Source: Azadirachta indica (taxonomy: Eukaryota; Streptophyta; Magnoliopsida; Sapindales; Meliaceae). From it: DNA of 64,000 nt. The notes under the pieces were generated by a model. It did no database searches. It was given only the letters and a program-made list of their open reading frames with translations, and had not been told where the DNA came from. Of the stretch, positions 24,191 through 36,211 are shown piece by piece. How positions within the stretch are numbered: position 1 is the first letter of the stretch; each line of letters opens with the position of its first letter. A program made the position numbers and the translations under genes. The stretch covers positions 9,561,871 through 9,625,870 of the forward strand of contig CM040451.1 of NCBI GenBank assembly GCA_022749755.1, in the 5' to 3' direction.

Positions 24191-24793
24191 CGTGCCATTT
24201 TTACAATAAAACAAACGAAATGATTACATTGATTGAAAATCAATTCTTTTAACTTTTGAAATTTTATTTGTTGGACGTTGGACTAGCATTTTCAATTTTG
24301 GAGCTATTTCAATTGTTGAATTAGCAAGTTATTTGAATCTCTATATAAAAAGAGTGAATCCTATCACAAGATAAATATAATGTTTCTAAATTTCCTCATT
24401 TAAGAGTCAATCTTTTAGGTTCTCTTATAAATACTAAATTTGTTTTAGCTTGCTTGAACTAATTACAAGAACATTTCTACTTTTTAATCCGTTTTTATAA
24501 AGTTGACCATAATCCTTCTAACTCTTGCATGTGGAGATAAAGTTATCATTATCAATTTTCTCCACTAATTAGCATGCTTGAAATTTTGGAGTGTAACAGT
24601 TCCTGGCTTACCACATGCCCATGAAAATATTTTACAACGTTTGTCTTTGTCTATTTATTGAGCTAAAATGTAGGGACTTATATAATATTATCCCAACTTT
24701 CAAATAACAGTAAAGCCCAACTCCTGCACTCAATAGTGCCTTCTCCCCCAAAATCGAAAGCCCTTCACTCAGGAGAACCTTTTCTAAAACCAA
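24191..24793. other. Spacer between tRNA-Trp and PPR copy 3
   Basis: AT-rich. It contains the presumed promoter of PPR copy 3. No other gene or repeat is recognised. Confidence 0.35.
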
Positions 24794-24802
24794 AAACCCT
24801 AG
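24794..24802 (+). promoter_or_regulatory. Telo-box upstream of PPR copy 3
   Basis: AAACCCTAG lies 58 bases before the ATG at 24861. The surrounding leader (CCATTTCTGATCA) is also similar to the leader of PPR copy 1, so the motif was inherited through the tandem duplication. Confidence 0.5.
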
Positions 24803-24860
24803 TTCTCCCATTTTAACCCTCCATTTCTGATCAGCGACCACCATTAACACCTTCAAGATA

Positions 24861-26072
24861 ATGGCCTTATTTTCTCGACTCCGTACAAAGCAAAACCTAA
24901 ACTTATTGCTAAAAAACCGCTACTTGGCCACCTCATCCATCCTCTCCTCCGGCAGCAAGAACCCCTTGACCAGCAAGGAAAAGACACGCGCCGCTCTTTC
25001 TTTTCTGAAAGCGGAATCCAACCCCGAAAAGATCCTCGAAATCTGCCGCGCCGCCTCTCTCACCCCGGAGACTCACCTTGACCGCATCGCTTTCTCGCTC
25101 GCCATCTCCAAGCTGTCCCAAGCCAATCACTTCAATGGCATCTCCCAGTTCCTCGAAGACCTCAAGACTCGACCTGATTTGCGACGGGACGACCGTTTCA
25201 TTTGTCATTCGATTGTCCTCTACGGCCAAGCCAACATGGTCGACCACGCGATCCGAACTTTTAAGGAAATGGATAAGCACGGATTTCGTCATTCCGTTAG
25301 GGCATTAAACGCGTTGCTGTTCGCTCTCACGGTAGCGAAGGATTACAAAGAAGTGAAACGGGTATTTCTTGAGTTTCCGAAGGCTTACGGATTCGAACCG
25401 AACTTGGATACTTACAACAAGGTGATTAAGGCATTTTGCGAGTCCGGTGATTCGAGTTCGGTGTATTCAATTTTGGCTGAGATGGATAGAAAGTCAATTA
25501 AGCCAGATGCGACGAGTTTTGGGCTTTTGTTAGCTGGATTTTACAAGGAGCAGAAGTTTGAAGATGTTGGTAAGGTTTTGAAAATGACTGAGAAATATGG
25601 GATTAAACCCGGACTTGGTATACATAATACAAGGATTCAAAGTCTTTGTAAGTTAAAGAGGTCTGCAGAAGCGAAGGCATTGCTTGATGGGATGTTATCT
25701 AGAGGAATGAAGCCAAATGCTGTTACATATAACCATTTGATTCATGGGTTTTGCAGAGAAGGTAATTTAGAGGAAGCTAAGAAGTTGTTTAAGACTATGA
25801 TTAACAGAGGGCTTAAACCAGAGAGCGATTGCTATTTTACTCTGGTATATTTTCTGTGCCAGGGTGGGGATTATGAGACAGCATTGAAGATCTGCAAGGA
25901 AAGTATGGAGAAGGGTTGGGTACCGAGTTTCACAATTATGAAATCACTAGTTAATGGATTGGCCGGTATTTCAAAGGTTGCTGAAGCAAAGGAACTTGTT
26001 GGGGTCGTGAAGGAGAAGTTCACCAGGAATGTTGATTTGTGGAATGAGATTGAAGCAGGCTTGCCACAGTAG
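24861..26072 (+). CDS. P-class PPR protein, PPR336/rPPR1-like, copy 3
   Basis: An intronless 403-residue gene. The start [20 protein letters not shown] is basic and presequence-like. The segment [20 protein letters not shown] is close to the Arabidopsis PPR336 block. The PPR motifs include [32 protein letters not shown] and [16 protein letters not shown]. The end is [11 protein letters not shown]. By eye this copy is the closest of the three to Arabidopsis PPR336, so it may be the conserved member, with copies 1 and 2 as extra duplicates. The product is inferred to act in mitochondria, with the ribosome. Confidence 0.93.
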   Translation: MALFSRLRTKQNLNLLLKNRYLATSSILSSGSKNPLTSKEKTRAALSFLKAESNPEKILEICRAASLTPETHLDRIAFSLAISKLSQANHFNGISQFLEDLKTRPDLRRDDRFICHSIVLYGQANMVDHAIRTFKEMDKHGFRHSVRALNALLFALTVAKDYKEVKRVFLEFPKAYGFEPNLDTYNKVIKAFCESGDSSSVYSILAEMDRKSIKPDATSFGLLLAGFYKEQKFEDVGKVLKMTEKYGIKPGLGIHNTRIQSLCKLKRSAEAKALLDGMLSRGMKPNAVTYNHLIHGFCREGNLEEAKKLFKTMINRGLKPESDCYFTLVYFLCQGGDYETALKICKESMEKGWVPSFTIMKSLVNGLAGISKVAEAKELVGVVKEKFTRNVDLWNEIEAGLPQ

Positions 26073-27323
26073 TGAAGGCTAGCGTGGTATGCAATTTTTG
26101 TTGTTTAATATAACCATGACCATGAATTAATAATAGGATTTGGGAAAATTTTGTATGGATTTGTAGTCTAGAGATTTTGTTTTACTTGTTGAATCATTGA
26201 ATTACATAAAAAATCATTTCTTTAAATTATCTTATACTTTTGTTAATGACTGCTGCATCAGCCTGGCGCATTAGACAATAATCAGTCACTTCATTTGAAC
26301 ACATTGTTTTGTAGGGTTTAACTTAATCTCATTCAGTAACGGAAAAAGCATGTCATCCAACCCCAAAATTAGAAAGAAAAATAACCATGCATTTGGTCAG
26401 ACTTGACTACCCAGTTGTGTTGTTGCACAAAAGTTTAATCAATACAGAACTTAAAAAGATCAACTAACATTTTACTTGAAAATACAAGAGGTGGTAGAAT
26501 TGAGTTAAAACAAGATTTTTGTTGGCTGCTTTGAAATTCGCATTGCTTGGAATTCGTAAGGTAATGCTCATCAGTTTTGCCGAATTTCATTACAGCATTC
26601 CATGGTTAAACTTCTGATATCCTGCTCTTTGCTGCAGTGGCCAACCATCCATGGCTTCGCTTCCAAGGATCACTGTCCCTGCAGCCCCATTTGTTTGCAG
26701 CAAATTTTAGCCTTTACCAAGTTATCTGCATCTTTTTGGACGCCATACGTTCTTCAACACCAAGATAACGTGATGATACTTTCAAAAGATATTCTTAATC
26801 CTGTGATTTGGTTATATAAACACTCTGCACGTAACTGAGAAGTATTACAAATCCAACAAAAGCAATTGAGCGTAAAACATGCCCAAAATAAATAGCAGGG
26901 AATTTGACGAATTTTGTGATTCGATACGCTTTTGGTTCAACATTGTCAAGAACTTTATAAAAAATCCAAATCCTACCCTCCTCGGAGCCTTTTATTCTCG
27001 AGGTGTGCTATACAATTCTCTTTTCCACAGCTCTTAATATCTGCCTAGCGCTTTTTAAATTGCAGGGCGAAAATTAAATAACTTTTCTTTTTCTTTTTTG
27101 GGCTACACAGGAGGGAACGAGAGGGCACACAATCTGTAACCAAAGGGCCTGCAGTTTAAGGTGACTTCGAGAAAGTTGACAAAAGAATTTTCACAGCCTC
27201 TTTGGCATGGATGCTGCAGAATTAAAACTCTCTTTTATGCACGGATAACTCCAAAATCTGGTACCCATGACCATGAGTAACTGATCACAGCCCACCAAAC
27301 AAGTTTGTGTTGTACAACTCCAG
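26073..27323. other. Convergent spacer between PPR copy 3 and cardiolipin synthase
   Basis: Contains the 3' ends of both genes. An open frame at 26602-26838 has no recognisable similarity and no coding-like features. No RNA gene or mobile element is recognised. Confidence 0.4.
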
Positions 27324-30003
27324 TTACAAGTTTCTTGATATAACGGCAGATCTTTTTCTCATGTATTGTGCACCATATGCTGCAGTAGATGCCACTGTAG
27401 TTGAAGCCACCAATAAACTGCACCAAATTATATCAAAACATGCACCTCATGTCAAATTTATCATTAAGTTCCAAAAGAAATATTCAAGTAGTGCTGGCAT
27501 TCCTATTACCTCAAGTATGTGATGAAAGATTGAGTATCTGGAGTTCCAAACTCTGGTTGAAGAAGTGCGGCAGCAACTAAAACCAACTGGACAACTGTAT
27601 TAACCTGTCATCATTGGTGTTTCCTGTTAGAAACCAGAAAGGTTTTGACCAAATAAACACTCACATTGAGCCGGCCTGCATATTGAGCGCATATTAATCA
27701 TTTTCTCTCCAGAGTATGAATTTTACCAAATGCCTACAAGGGAGTCCACTATGCTGTCCTATGCTGAACAAAATTAATTTTAATTTGGATTGTGTCCTAA
27801 TAGTTGAGATGAAAAAAATTTAAGAATTTCATTTAAAACACTTACGTCTAATTGCCTTGTTTTCTTTCCACAGTTGTGAGGAAAGGGAAGTCGTCATTCC
27901 CTCATTTTTTCAGAGAACCAAATTAACCTCTACATCAACTTCAAATCTCCATACCTAACTCCGGCTATGGATTTAAAATAGTAAAATAACAAACAGGACA
28001 CTACTTAATTGAGATGCATCTTAGACCCAAAATTGCCAAGTCGATAACTATTACTACCACTAGAAGCAAATATAAAATAAATGAAGTTCTTTCAGAAAAA
28101 GGAAAAAGCAAATGAAACTAAGATAAAATCATGAAGAATACCTTGCTCAGATAGAGAGGTTCGACCTTCTGGGGATGGGTTCCATCAACGTTGAAGAAAT
28201 CAGACCAGCTTGTCCACTGAGAGAGGGAATTCAATAATCAGGAATAAGAAGCCCACAATCAAAGTTTCAAAGTTAGGGAATCTCACCTTCCACTCCAAGC
28301 TACTGGCTCTTTGATAGACTGCACCACCAATAAGGGCAACATCTCTAGCCACAACAAGTCCAACAAGTCCAGCTTTACAACAGAAAACCAAGCAAAGTTA
28401 CAAACCCAACAGCAGACAGAAAACAGAGTGATAGTATACATTTAGGAGAATTAGTCATGCTATCATTTCCTTTTCTTTTACTTATTTTCCCTTCTAAATG
28501 GTCTCATGTACATCAGCACTTCTGCAACTGCATAAATGCACACATTAAAATGACAGAAAAATTAAAAACAGAGACAACTTACAGTGCAGCAGATCCATGT
28601 GTACCATTGCCAGAGCAACACATCCTATAAGGACCTGAATAAAATGGCATTATATCATCAAAGCCTCATTTATTCCACTAATGGTGGCCGGTTAATTGAA
28701 ATGCCAAATACCACTAAGCTTGCAAGAAAGTAAAAGTTACCTTGTCAGCAAGAGGATCAAGGTATGAGCCAACAACAGAATTAATTTTCATCCTCCTAGC
28801 CATGTATCCATCTAGCTAAATGATGAAAGATATATAAAAAGGGGGATATTGATTAAAAAACCATAAATTGTTTCAATACAAGAAAAGATCGTCCTACCCA
28901 GTCGGTGGCTCCGGAGACGGCCAACACTACAAATCCAGAAGAATACATTTCATTTGTGATCATCCTGAAAAGAAACTTGTCAAATGTTAATCACCCTTCC
29001 TTCTTAATCCACAGAATCCAACATTCATTCAAAGAAGAAATCAAAAGGGGAAAAAGTTTAAGGAACAACAAGCACAGACATGATAAACATATGTAACAAG
29101 TAGCTGATAGATTGAATATACCCCAAAAGAGAAATGAAAATAGGTTCACAATTTGAACAATCCGTTCATGCTCCAGAGTGTACGCAGGGGGTGGCTTAAA
29201 CTTAAAAGTAAAAGAAGCCCCCAATTCCAGTAGGAGAGGTCAAAAATGTTCTTAACGTCAAGAGTTATACCCCAGTGTTAAATCCACGCTATAGTAGTAA
29301 TAGATAGCTAGTCTACTTATGCTACATTGTCTCCAAGAAATGTATCCTCCCTGGTTTAATCTAATTTTCTAACCTAGAAATTGTACACAAATTTCTCTCA
29401 TTTTATTCAGCTATATACAAATTTTCTTCACTACTTTTTTCTCTCCATTCCCAAGCAAGCGGAAAAAAGCATAAAGAACAAAATTTTATTTTCACAGACG
29501 ACAATACAATCCAAATAAAAATAGTACCATGCAATGAAAGGCCCAGAAACCAGACGACTTATGGAGACCAAATTAGGCAAATTCACAAAACTCATCACTA
29601 CCCCATCTTTGCCAAGAACCTCCTCCTCTTCCTTCGGCCCGATCCGTTCCAGTACGTTCGGCCGAGGAAAGCCGGACCCGAACCCCAATTTGGACGGAAA
29701 ATTAGTGCCGCCCCGAATCAAGTCCAAATTCAAGGCCTGAACTTTCCGCAGAACGACACCGTTTAACGGAGTGGCGGATTGGGAAAGCTTCCAGGGAGGG
29801 GAGGAGAGGAAGAGAGGACCCTGAAAGGGAGCGATCCATTTGGAGAAAGGAGGCCGGTGAGATAGATGAGTATAAAACGGCAGCGTCAGATAAAGAGGAG
29901 TGGTTGTTATCGTTGTCGAGGTCGCGGTGGCGGTGAAGAAGGGGCGAGTTTTGGTCTTTGAGCTTTTGGTGATTAGAGTTTTAAAGGATCTAAAAATCGC
30001 CAT
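27324..30003 (-). CDS. CLS: Cardiolipin synthase (CMP-forming), mitochondrial
   Basis: Eight coding exons on the minus strand. They are 30003-29528, 28964-28898, about 28816-28742, 28634-28582, about 28376-28287, 28216-28142, about 27607-27511 and about 27422-27324. The N-terminus [20 protein letters not shown] is a typical mitochondrial presequence. The CDP-alcohol phosphotransferase motif D-G-x2-A-R-x8-G-x3-D-x3-D spans exons 2-3 (DW, then [20 protein letters not shown] and PLADK). Later hydrophobic helices include [11 protein letters not shown] and [19 protein letters not shown]. The enzyme joins CDP-diacylglycerol and phosphatidylglycerol to make cardiolipin in the inner mitochondrial membrane. 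The protein is collinear with Arabidopsis CLS from start to end. No lesion is seen. Its promoter region is shared with a divergent kinase gene. Confidence 0.95.
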
Positions 30004-31173
30004 TTATTAAGCATCGTTTTTTACCTTTCCTCTCCGAACTTCGTTTTAGCTTTTAGGTCTATTCTCTTGCAGATGTTTAGCAAACACGTGTTTTGGGTTT
30101 ACACGTGTTTCCGGTATTCATGATTACACGTGGCAATGTCTGGTAGAGTTTTTCTTGACCAAAAGAAAAAAAAAATAATCACGAAATTGCAATGCGTAAT
30201 TTAATTACAGCAAGCAGGTCCCTGATTTTTAAGGAAAAGGCAATTAAGGATACACTCTCCTAATTTATACAAATAGATCTGCGACCCTTTTAAATTTAGC
30301 TTCTACTTTCTTTTTATTATTAATTTTTACTATAATTTATTGATATTACACCACGTACTATTATAGCACTAGTATGTATAGAATAAATCACTAAGTCGAT
30401 AAGGGACTGTGAAGACTTTAATTTTAATGTAATACTTTGAATTTTTATTATTTATAATAAAGCATATATTGTGACACCTTAAACAAATTCTACGTCAACA
30501 AATTAGCATACTCCAACCCCTGTGGACATATTTTATAGTATAAAAAAAATCGTGACAAACTGTAGTTTAGATTTATTTATCCTAATGATTACATGATGGC
30601 TCGAACACTTTCTCAAGAAAAGCTTATTACTAAACCACTAGACTATTAACGAATGTTCGAAGCTAAAATTTTTAATATGGCAAAACTTTACCTCTTGTAT
30701 TAGACTATTTTTATTTATAGGTTTAGTTACAAACTTACAAATTTGACTAAAATAACTAATATAATAAGTCTTTGTTACGTATAATCTCATAGTATATAAA
30801 GATTTTTTTTTTTAACTTGGTCTATTTATGGAATGAATTGTTTGTTAATTAACAAGTACAAACAAACGAAATTAACAACTTGCTTTCTTGCTCTCCATTC
30901 CCTTCTCTTCTCTTTTCTGCATTTTAAAAAATCGAAGGACAGCTAAATTTAGAAAACATACTACCGAATTAGTAATTACATGCCCATGCAGATAGCAAAA
31001 CCAACAATCGAAAATTTTTGTTCTTTCAATGGCAATTCAGTTTTTGACATTTTCATAGTCTTTCTGATCTCTTTTCATAAATTTTTTGGCTTTGGATGTG
31101 AGATTAACCTTGAATTTCACCAGGGATCTGTGTTAGAAAGTTGGCAAAGGAATAAGAGGAGAAGAGGAAGGAG
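30004..31173. other. Divergent intergenic region between CLS and RLCK genes
   Basis: About 1.17 kb between two divergent start codons, so it should hold both promoters. CACGTG cores occur near 30087, 30101 and 30127, all close to the CLS side. A SINE-like fragment lies at 30598-30645. The remainder is AT-rich. Confidence 0.45.
30598..30645 (-). repeat. tRNA-derived SINE-like fragment with A and B boxes
   Basis: Read on the minus strand, TAGTCTAGTGGTTTA (30645-30631) fits a pol III A box. AAGTGTTCGAGCC (30610-30598) fits a B box at normal spacing. This arrangement is typical of plant tRNA-derived SINEs. No intact tRNA fold is present and no second copy was seen in the window, so it is a fragment. 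Confidence 0.4.
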
Positions 31174-32927
31174 ATGAACTGCTTTCAATGTTGCAAGGCA
31201 GGCCGCAGTCCTTCTTTTAAAGAGAATCGCAATGCTTGCAGCAAAGATGCCAACAACACATTCTCTGCCTTCGTCAACTCTTTGTCCCTTAAAACAGGTA
31301 TGTTCTTTAGAAAACAATGTTTGATTATGATAGTTTCATTATCGAAAATTGATTTGTGGATCGAATCCTGTAAAGTGAATGCTTAGAATTTTTAATCTGT
31401 CAATTGGGCATGTACTACCATGATTGAATTTTGGTGAACGTTTGATTTCCCTTGAAGTTTCTTTGAACAGAAAGTGCTTTTGATGCCATGCAAATCCTCT
31501 GTTTGGATGAAAACTGCTTTTGCTTCAAACTTCTTCGAAAAGCTTTCTTTTCTACATGTAATTCATGCATGCTATGAGTATGCAGGAAGCAGCAAGCAAA
31601 GAAATATAGCTGCTGAGATTCGGAAGATTGGAAAGGCAAAACGAACTGCCCACGTTTTCAAATATGAAGAACTGGCTGACGCAACCGAAAACTTCAATCC
31701 TGATTGTCTAGTGGGCGAGGGAGGATATGGGAGAGTGTACAAAGGATACCTTGATACCATTGATCAAGTATCTCTCTCAATCTGATCTTGATGTTGTATT
31801 AAATGTTTTAAAATGTTCTTGCAGTTTTATGCTTTCTTCCTTCTTTTGCAGGTTGTGGCTGTAAAGCAATTAGACAGGACAGGAAACCAAGGAAGCAGAG
31901 AATTTTTCGCAGAAGTTCTGATGTTAAGCCTGGTTCAACACCAAAACCTTGTCAATTTGATCGGATATTGTGCAGATGGTGATCAACGAATTTTAGTTTA
32001 TGAATACATGTCCAATGGATCTTTGGATGATCACTTTCTTGGTATGACCGCGACAATCGATAATTATATTTGAACAAAATTCGACATTGCTTTATGTGTG
32101 AGATATTTTGAATCTGATAATATTTCTGTTTTTCAGATTTACCTCCAGAGAAGGAGCCTCTGGATTGGTTTACACGGATGAAGATAGCAGGAGGAGCAGC
32201 TAAAGGATTGGAATACTTACATGACGTTGCAGACCCACCAGTGATATATCGTGATTTCAAAACAACAAACATATTATTGGACTCTGAATTCAATCCCAAA
32301 CTCTCTGATTTCGGACTTGCTAAGTTAGGTCCAACTGGAGGCAAGGATCATGTATCTACAAGGGTGATGGGGACGTATGGTTATTGTGCTCCAGAATATG
32401 CAATGACAGGGAAGCTGACAAAAAAGTCTGATGTATACAGCTTCGGCGTTGTGTTGCTGGAGCTTATCACGGGTAGAAGTTCTATTGATGTTACAAGACC
32501 AAGTGAAGAGCAGAACCTAGTTACTTGGGTATGTTTATGCAGCTTATTTCTCCAAATGAAAAACGTTAATCAATCAAAATACTCTGTGCAGTCTTTGCAA
32601 TCTGTTTTGATTTTAGTATTTAAATTTATAGAAGTTCGAGTTTGCATCTTGCAGGCAAAGCCATTGTTGAGGGACAAGAAAAGATTTACAATGATAGCAG
32701 ATCCATTGCTTGAAGGAAATTACCCTCGAAAGGGTCTGTATCAGGCTCTTGCAGTAGCAAGAATGTGTCTTGAAGAGGATGCTGATGCCCGGCCTTTTAT
32801 GGTTGATGTTGTAACTGCTCTCGAGTATCTATCCAGTCCAGTGGATGATAAAGGTGGCAAAGATGCAAGTGGTCTGTTTGTTGATTCTATTAAAGGAGGA
32901 AGGATCAGCGGAAAACAAGAGCTCTAG
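31174..32927 (+). CDS. Receptor-like cytoplasmic kinase, RLCK-VII (PBL23-like)
   Basis: Five exons (31174-31297, 31586-31767, 31852-32041, 32137-32528, 32655-32927) join to 1161 nt, giving 386 residues. The start MNCFQCC has three cysteines suited to palmitoylation but no Gly2, as in the PBL22/PBL23 group. Kinase motifs are all present: Gly loop [17 protein letters not shown] lysine, catalytic [17 protein letters not shown], and activation segment [10 protein letters not shown]. The C-terminal tail after the kinase is short. There is no ectodomain or membrane helix, so it should be a membrane-anchored cytoplasmic Ser/Thr kinase that relays signals from receptor kinases, often in immunity. The specific pathway cannot be told. 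Confidence 0.92.
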
Positions 32928-34116
32928 AGTCAGTCAGGGCATAGATAGTAGGTTTCACAACTTGAGGTGCTTTCGGAAATTAGATTTACAGCTTAAAATT
33001 TGTTGTATAAAGATAACATCTCTTCTCTAGAATCCCACTACTAAATTGCTGTTAGAATGTTAAAGACTATGTTGATGTTACTATATGTATGATCTTGTAT
33101 TTGTAACAATATCCGATTAGCAATTAGGCAGATGGACCTATGAGGCTGTGACTGTAGTTCCTGTTTCATCGAATTGGTGATTCTGAAGCCTCTCAAGTGA
33201 GAGTGTGAATTAGTGTAGCGGCTGATAATACAAAAGTGTGTGTTTGAGAAGTAAAATTTTCTGTGTTAGGGGGAAATGCATGCAATGGTTAGGATGGCTT
33301 ATTGTAGACCATTCTAAGAAAAATCATCTGAAGTCCTAAATTTCAATGACAATTTCTCCATAGCTTTCAACTCTCAGTGTGCCTGTATCTCAGAGCAAGC
33401 ATGCTTTTGCCATAACATCTCGATGCCTTTCTCTAGGTTTTACTTTCATGCATCTTTATGCTTGTTCACATTAACCTTCTTTCATTAGTTCGGATTGTCA
33501 AATCCTTTATGCGAATTCTGGTGATTATGCTCTGAGTTTTGCAATTCAATTCATATTTCTTTTTCTTCTTTTTATTTTTATTTTTGTACTAGTAGAACTA
33601 TAGATATGAGTGAAAATGTACTTCGATTTCTGTACTTACTGATAATGGAAACTTTTAACAGATAAAATTTATGCACATTGGCCTTGAGAACTTAATTAAT
33701 CTGTAACTAATCACATAATAAAATTAAAATCTGCATGTCCTAGTGTGGAAAATCCTCCAGAGATGCGCAAAAGATATAAGAGAAATGATGCCGGTAACAG
33801 AAGGTACTGTCTAGAATTCATGAAATGATTCCTGCGTAGAGATTTCAGGACTTCCATCCGAAGTTGGAATTCTACCAAATGGAGTCCATGAATTGCTGAC
33901 CAGACACTGAACGTCGTTGTCAGCTCCAAACAGAGAATGCATGCTACCATTTTGATATGAGGACAACAAAGTTCAAAGATCATCACTGGTTGAAGCCAGA
34001 CAAGCAGAATCATAGGCAACACTGATTTCAGAAGAAAGGCTTAAAACAACGAAAACAGATGAACTCAGAAAGCTCATTCAAAAGCCCGGTTGCACTTACA
34101 AGTCCGAAAAGACTAA
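32928..34116. other. Convergent spacer between RLCK and small-protein gene
   Basis: Includes the RLCK 3' UTR. A minus-strand open frame at 33711-34022 could lie in the 3' UTR of the next gene, but its translation resembles nothing known to me. No other element is seen. Confidence 0.35.
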
Positions 34117-34455
34117 CTAAAAATGCAAGTTATTCACATCGTTCTTCAGGATCCTGTAGTTGAACCCAGGTATCCCATTCAACCGATTTCTATCTGAAAC
34201 TTCAACGGCAGAGCAGAAACTTGGAAGGATACCGCTGCTGCCTCTTCGCTTCTTCCTCTTCCATCTCATTATCATAAACCAGATACCATTCCTGGACTGA
34301 CCACTTCTGGAAGCAATGTCAACAATTTGTCCCCGAGGTTTCCTAAAACTCGCACGTCGCTCTAACTCAAATTTGCTGAAATATTCAATTTCCCTCCTCA
34401 CAAGGGATCCTACTGTTCCCCTGGTGCCTATAGCAACTGGGGCAGATGCAGCCAT
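34117..34455 (-). CDS. Small basic plant protein of unknown function
   Basis: A single-exon frame of 112 residues from the ATG at 34455 (MAASAPVAIGTRGTVGSLV). An upstream in-frame ATG at 34503 would add 16 residues. The segment GTRGTVGSLVRREIEYFSKF has the feel of a conserved motif I associate with short uncharacterised plant proteins, but I cannot name a family. A strongly basic patch follows (MRWKRKKRRG). There is no clear signal peptide or membrane helix. I chose the inner start because the MAA-rich opening is typical and the leading 16 residues look unrelated. No function is proposed. Conservation would need a database check. Confidence 0.55.
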   Translation of the reverse strand: MAASAPVAIGTRGTVGSLVRREIEYFSKFELERRASFRKPRGQIVDIASRSGQSRNGIWFMIMRWKRKKRRGSSGILPSFCSAVEVSDRNRLNGIPGFNYRILKNDVNNLHF

Positions 34456-36211
34456 TTTCTCAGAGAATTTGGTGTTTATGTTGCTTGCTTTATGCTGCTG
34501 CATTTTATATTTTTTTTATAAGCTGATGTAGGAGGCTTCTGGATGAAGAAACTGTGGCCCCAGGTGGAACAAATTCTCTTTGGCCTTTGTAAAGTTCTTA
34601 TTGAAGTGCTTTATTTTATTAAAGTGGACAGCATGAATTTTTGCATGATTGAAGCTCTTTTGGATAGACAAATTGTCATCATGTTCATCTTGTGCTTTCA
34701 CTTGTCATCATGTTATTCTTGCATTTGCATTGGACAGCATACATGTTTTCAGGATAAATTGTTTTTACCCTTCCAACTTTTTACCAATTAGGCCACGTAA
34801 TTAGTTGTTGCTTTTGCTCACTGGGGATCGATTCAACACATTGATTATCAATAAAAATTGGTAGGGTTAAATTTCTTTTCCTCTGTGTATGCATGGATAA
34901 AGAGAGAGTTTTCATTTTCGTTGTCCTACTTTAGTAAATTACAAATTAATGCCATTCGAATTATTTCGTTTGCTGTCCTAGATGTTGATTTTTCTCTTTT
35001 CCTTTTGGTCTACCATTATTCTCTCTTAAAAGTGAAATGATGCAATAATTTGAGCAAAAACTGCTTTATACACAATCTGCGGCTTGAATTTATTAATATT
35101 AAATCGACGTAGTGACAGAAATCATTTCTTGAATTGGTGATGGGAATAGGATAATCTCTGAAGAAAGATTTAATAAATCTAACAGTAGTAGCAAGCTAGC
35201 TTGGTCCAAATAAGTGGTTATGGTGGAACATCCAACAAAGAATAGTTCACATATATAAAATAATGTGGAGGCCCCATTCTGATCTAATAAACATTGGAAG
35301 GTCAAGCTTCACCATCTATAATCAACCACTGAACCAAAAAACCGAAAAAAACATCTACAAACACAAAAATGGCATCTGTTCAATTTTAGGAGGGTTCCAC
35401 AATGCTCTATTGATTAAGGTGTTAGTTCACCAAGCATTTTAAAATATATAATTGTTAATAGCTATGGAAAGGAAGTATTCTGACCAGAAATTCACTAATT
35501 TAGAATCAGCCCAGTGACTTCTATCCATCGCATATTCCTAGTAATGTCTTCATTCTGAGGACCAACTCTTTCTACCCACGTTGCAATTGCAGTGAATGAT
35601 TTCAACCATATAAGCTTTAGCAGCTTGATCAAAATTTCCTGGGAGCAAATTTTTGTCTTAATTGTGCCAAGAGTGCATACATTTTAATTACATACAGCAG
35701 TCGGAACATCGTGATGGAGCAGGAGGTATAATAATGGGTGGTGATACTCGGGGGATTTCATAAAGAATAACTTTTCGCTACTCAATTGATTAAAAATGCT
35801 CATAAATCACAACACACTCTGTAATTATCAGGTAATAGCAAGCATCAGATCAATCAACTATAATTAACCTAAACGGAGGCCATCCACCGATGGTTCACCT
35901 AAAAGAAGACCAGTAAAGTTTGGAGTTCAAAGTTGATAGACTAAGACTTGCACAGAAATGGTTCAACAGAAGGTAAAGATTTGGGGAGAAATTAAACCTA
36001 TATATATCCTGTAATTATAAAAATGTGAAATAATATCCTCAAGTTCATGTAATCAATAATAGACAACAAATTTTCTGCAAGCCTCAAAAAGTGGATGTCC
36101 CTCTTATTTTTGTATTCACACTCATCTACAATATTATCTCCTCTCTCTCTCTCTCTTCTTTTTCTCCTCTTTTTTTTTTTTTAATGTTTTGTATGAGAAT
36201 TATCAAAAAAT
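34456..36211. other. Spacer with pyrimidine repeat
   Basis: AT-rich DNA between the small-protein gene and the 3' end of the phospholipase gene. A CT microsatellite lies at 36137-36156, followed by a T-run. Short open frames here look non-genic. No other feature is recognised. Confidence 0.35.
36137..36156. repeat. (TC)n microsatellite
   Basis: About ten TC units followed by T-rich sequence, just beyond the phospholipase stop codon. Confidence 0.85.

Noticed and set aside
24933..25292. 119-codon minus-strand open frame inside PPR copy 3
   Set aside because: Overlaps a clearly coding plus-strand gene, and similar antisense frames occur in the other copies because of shared codon composition.
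31572..32344. Minus-strand open frames across the RLCK exons
   Set aside because: Shadows of conserved kinase exons on the opposite strand.
35395..35440. A-box-like sequence (TCTATTGATTAAGG) suggesting another SINE
   Set aside because: No B box at the right distance.
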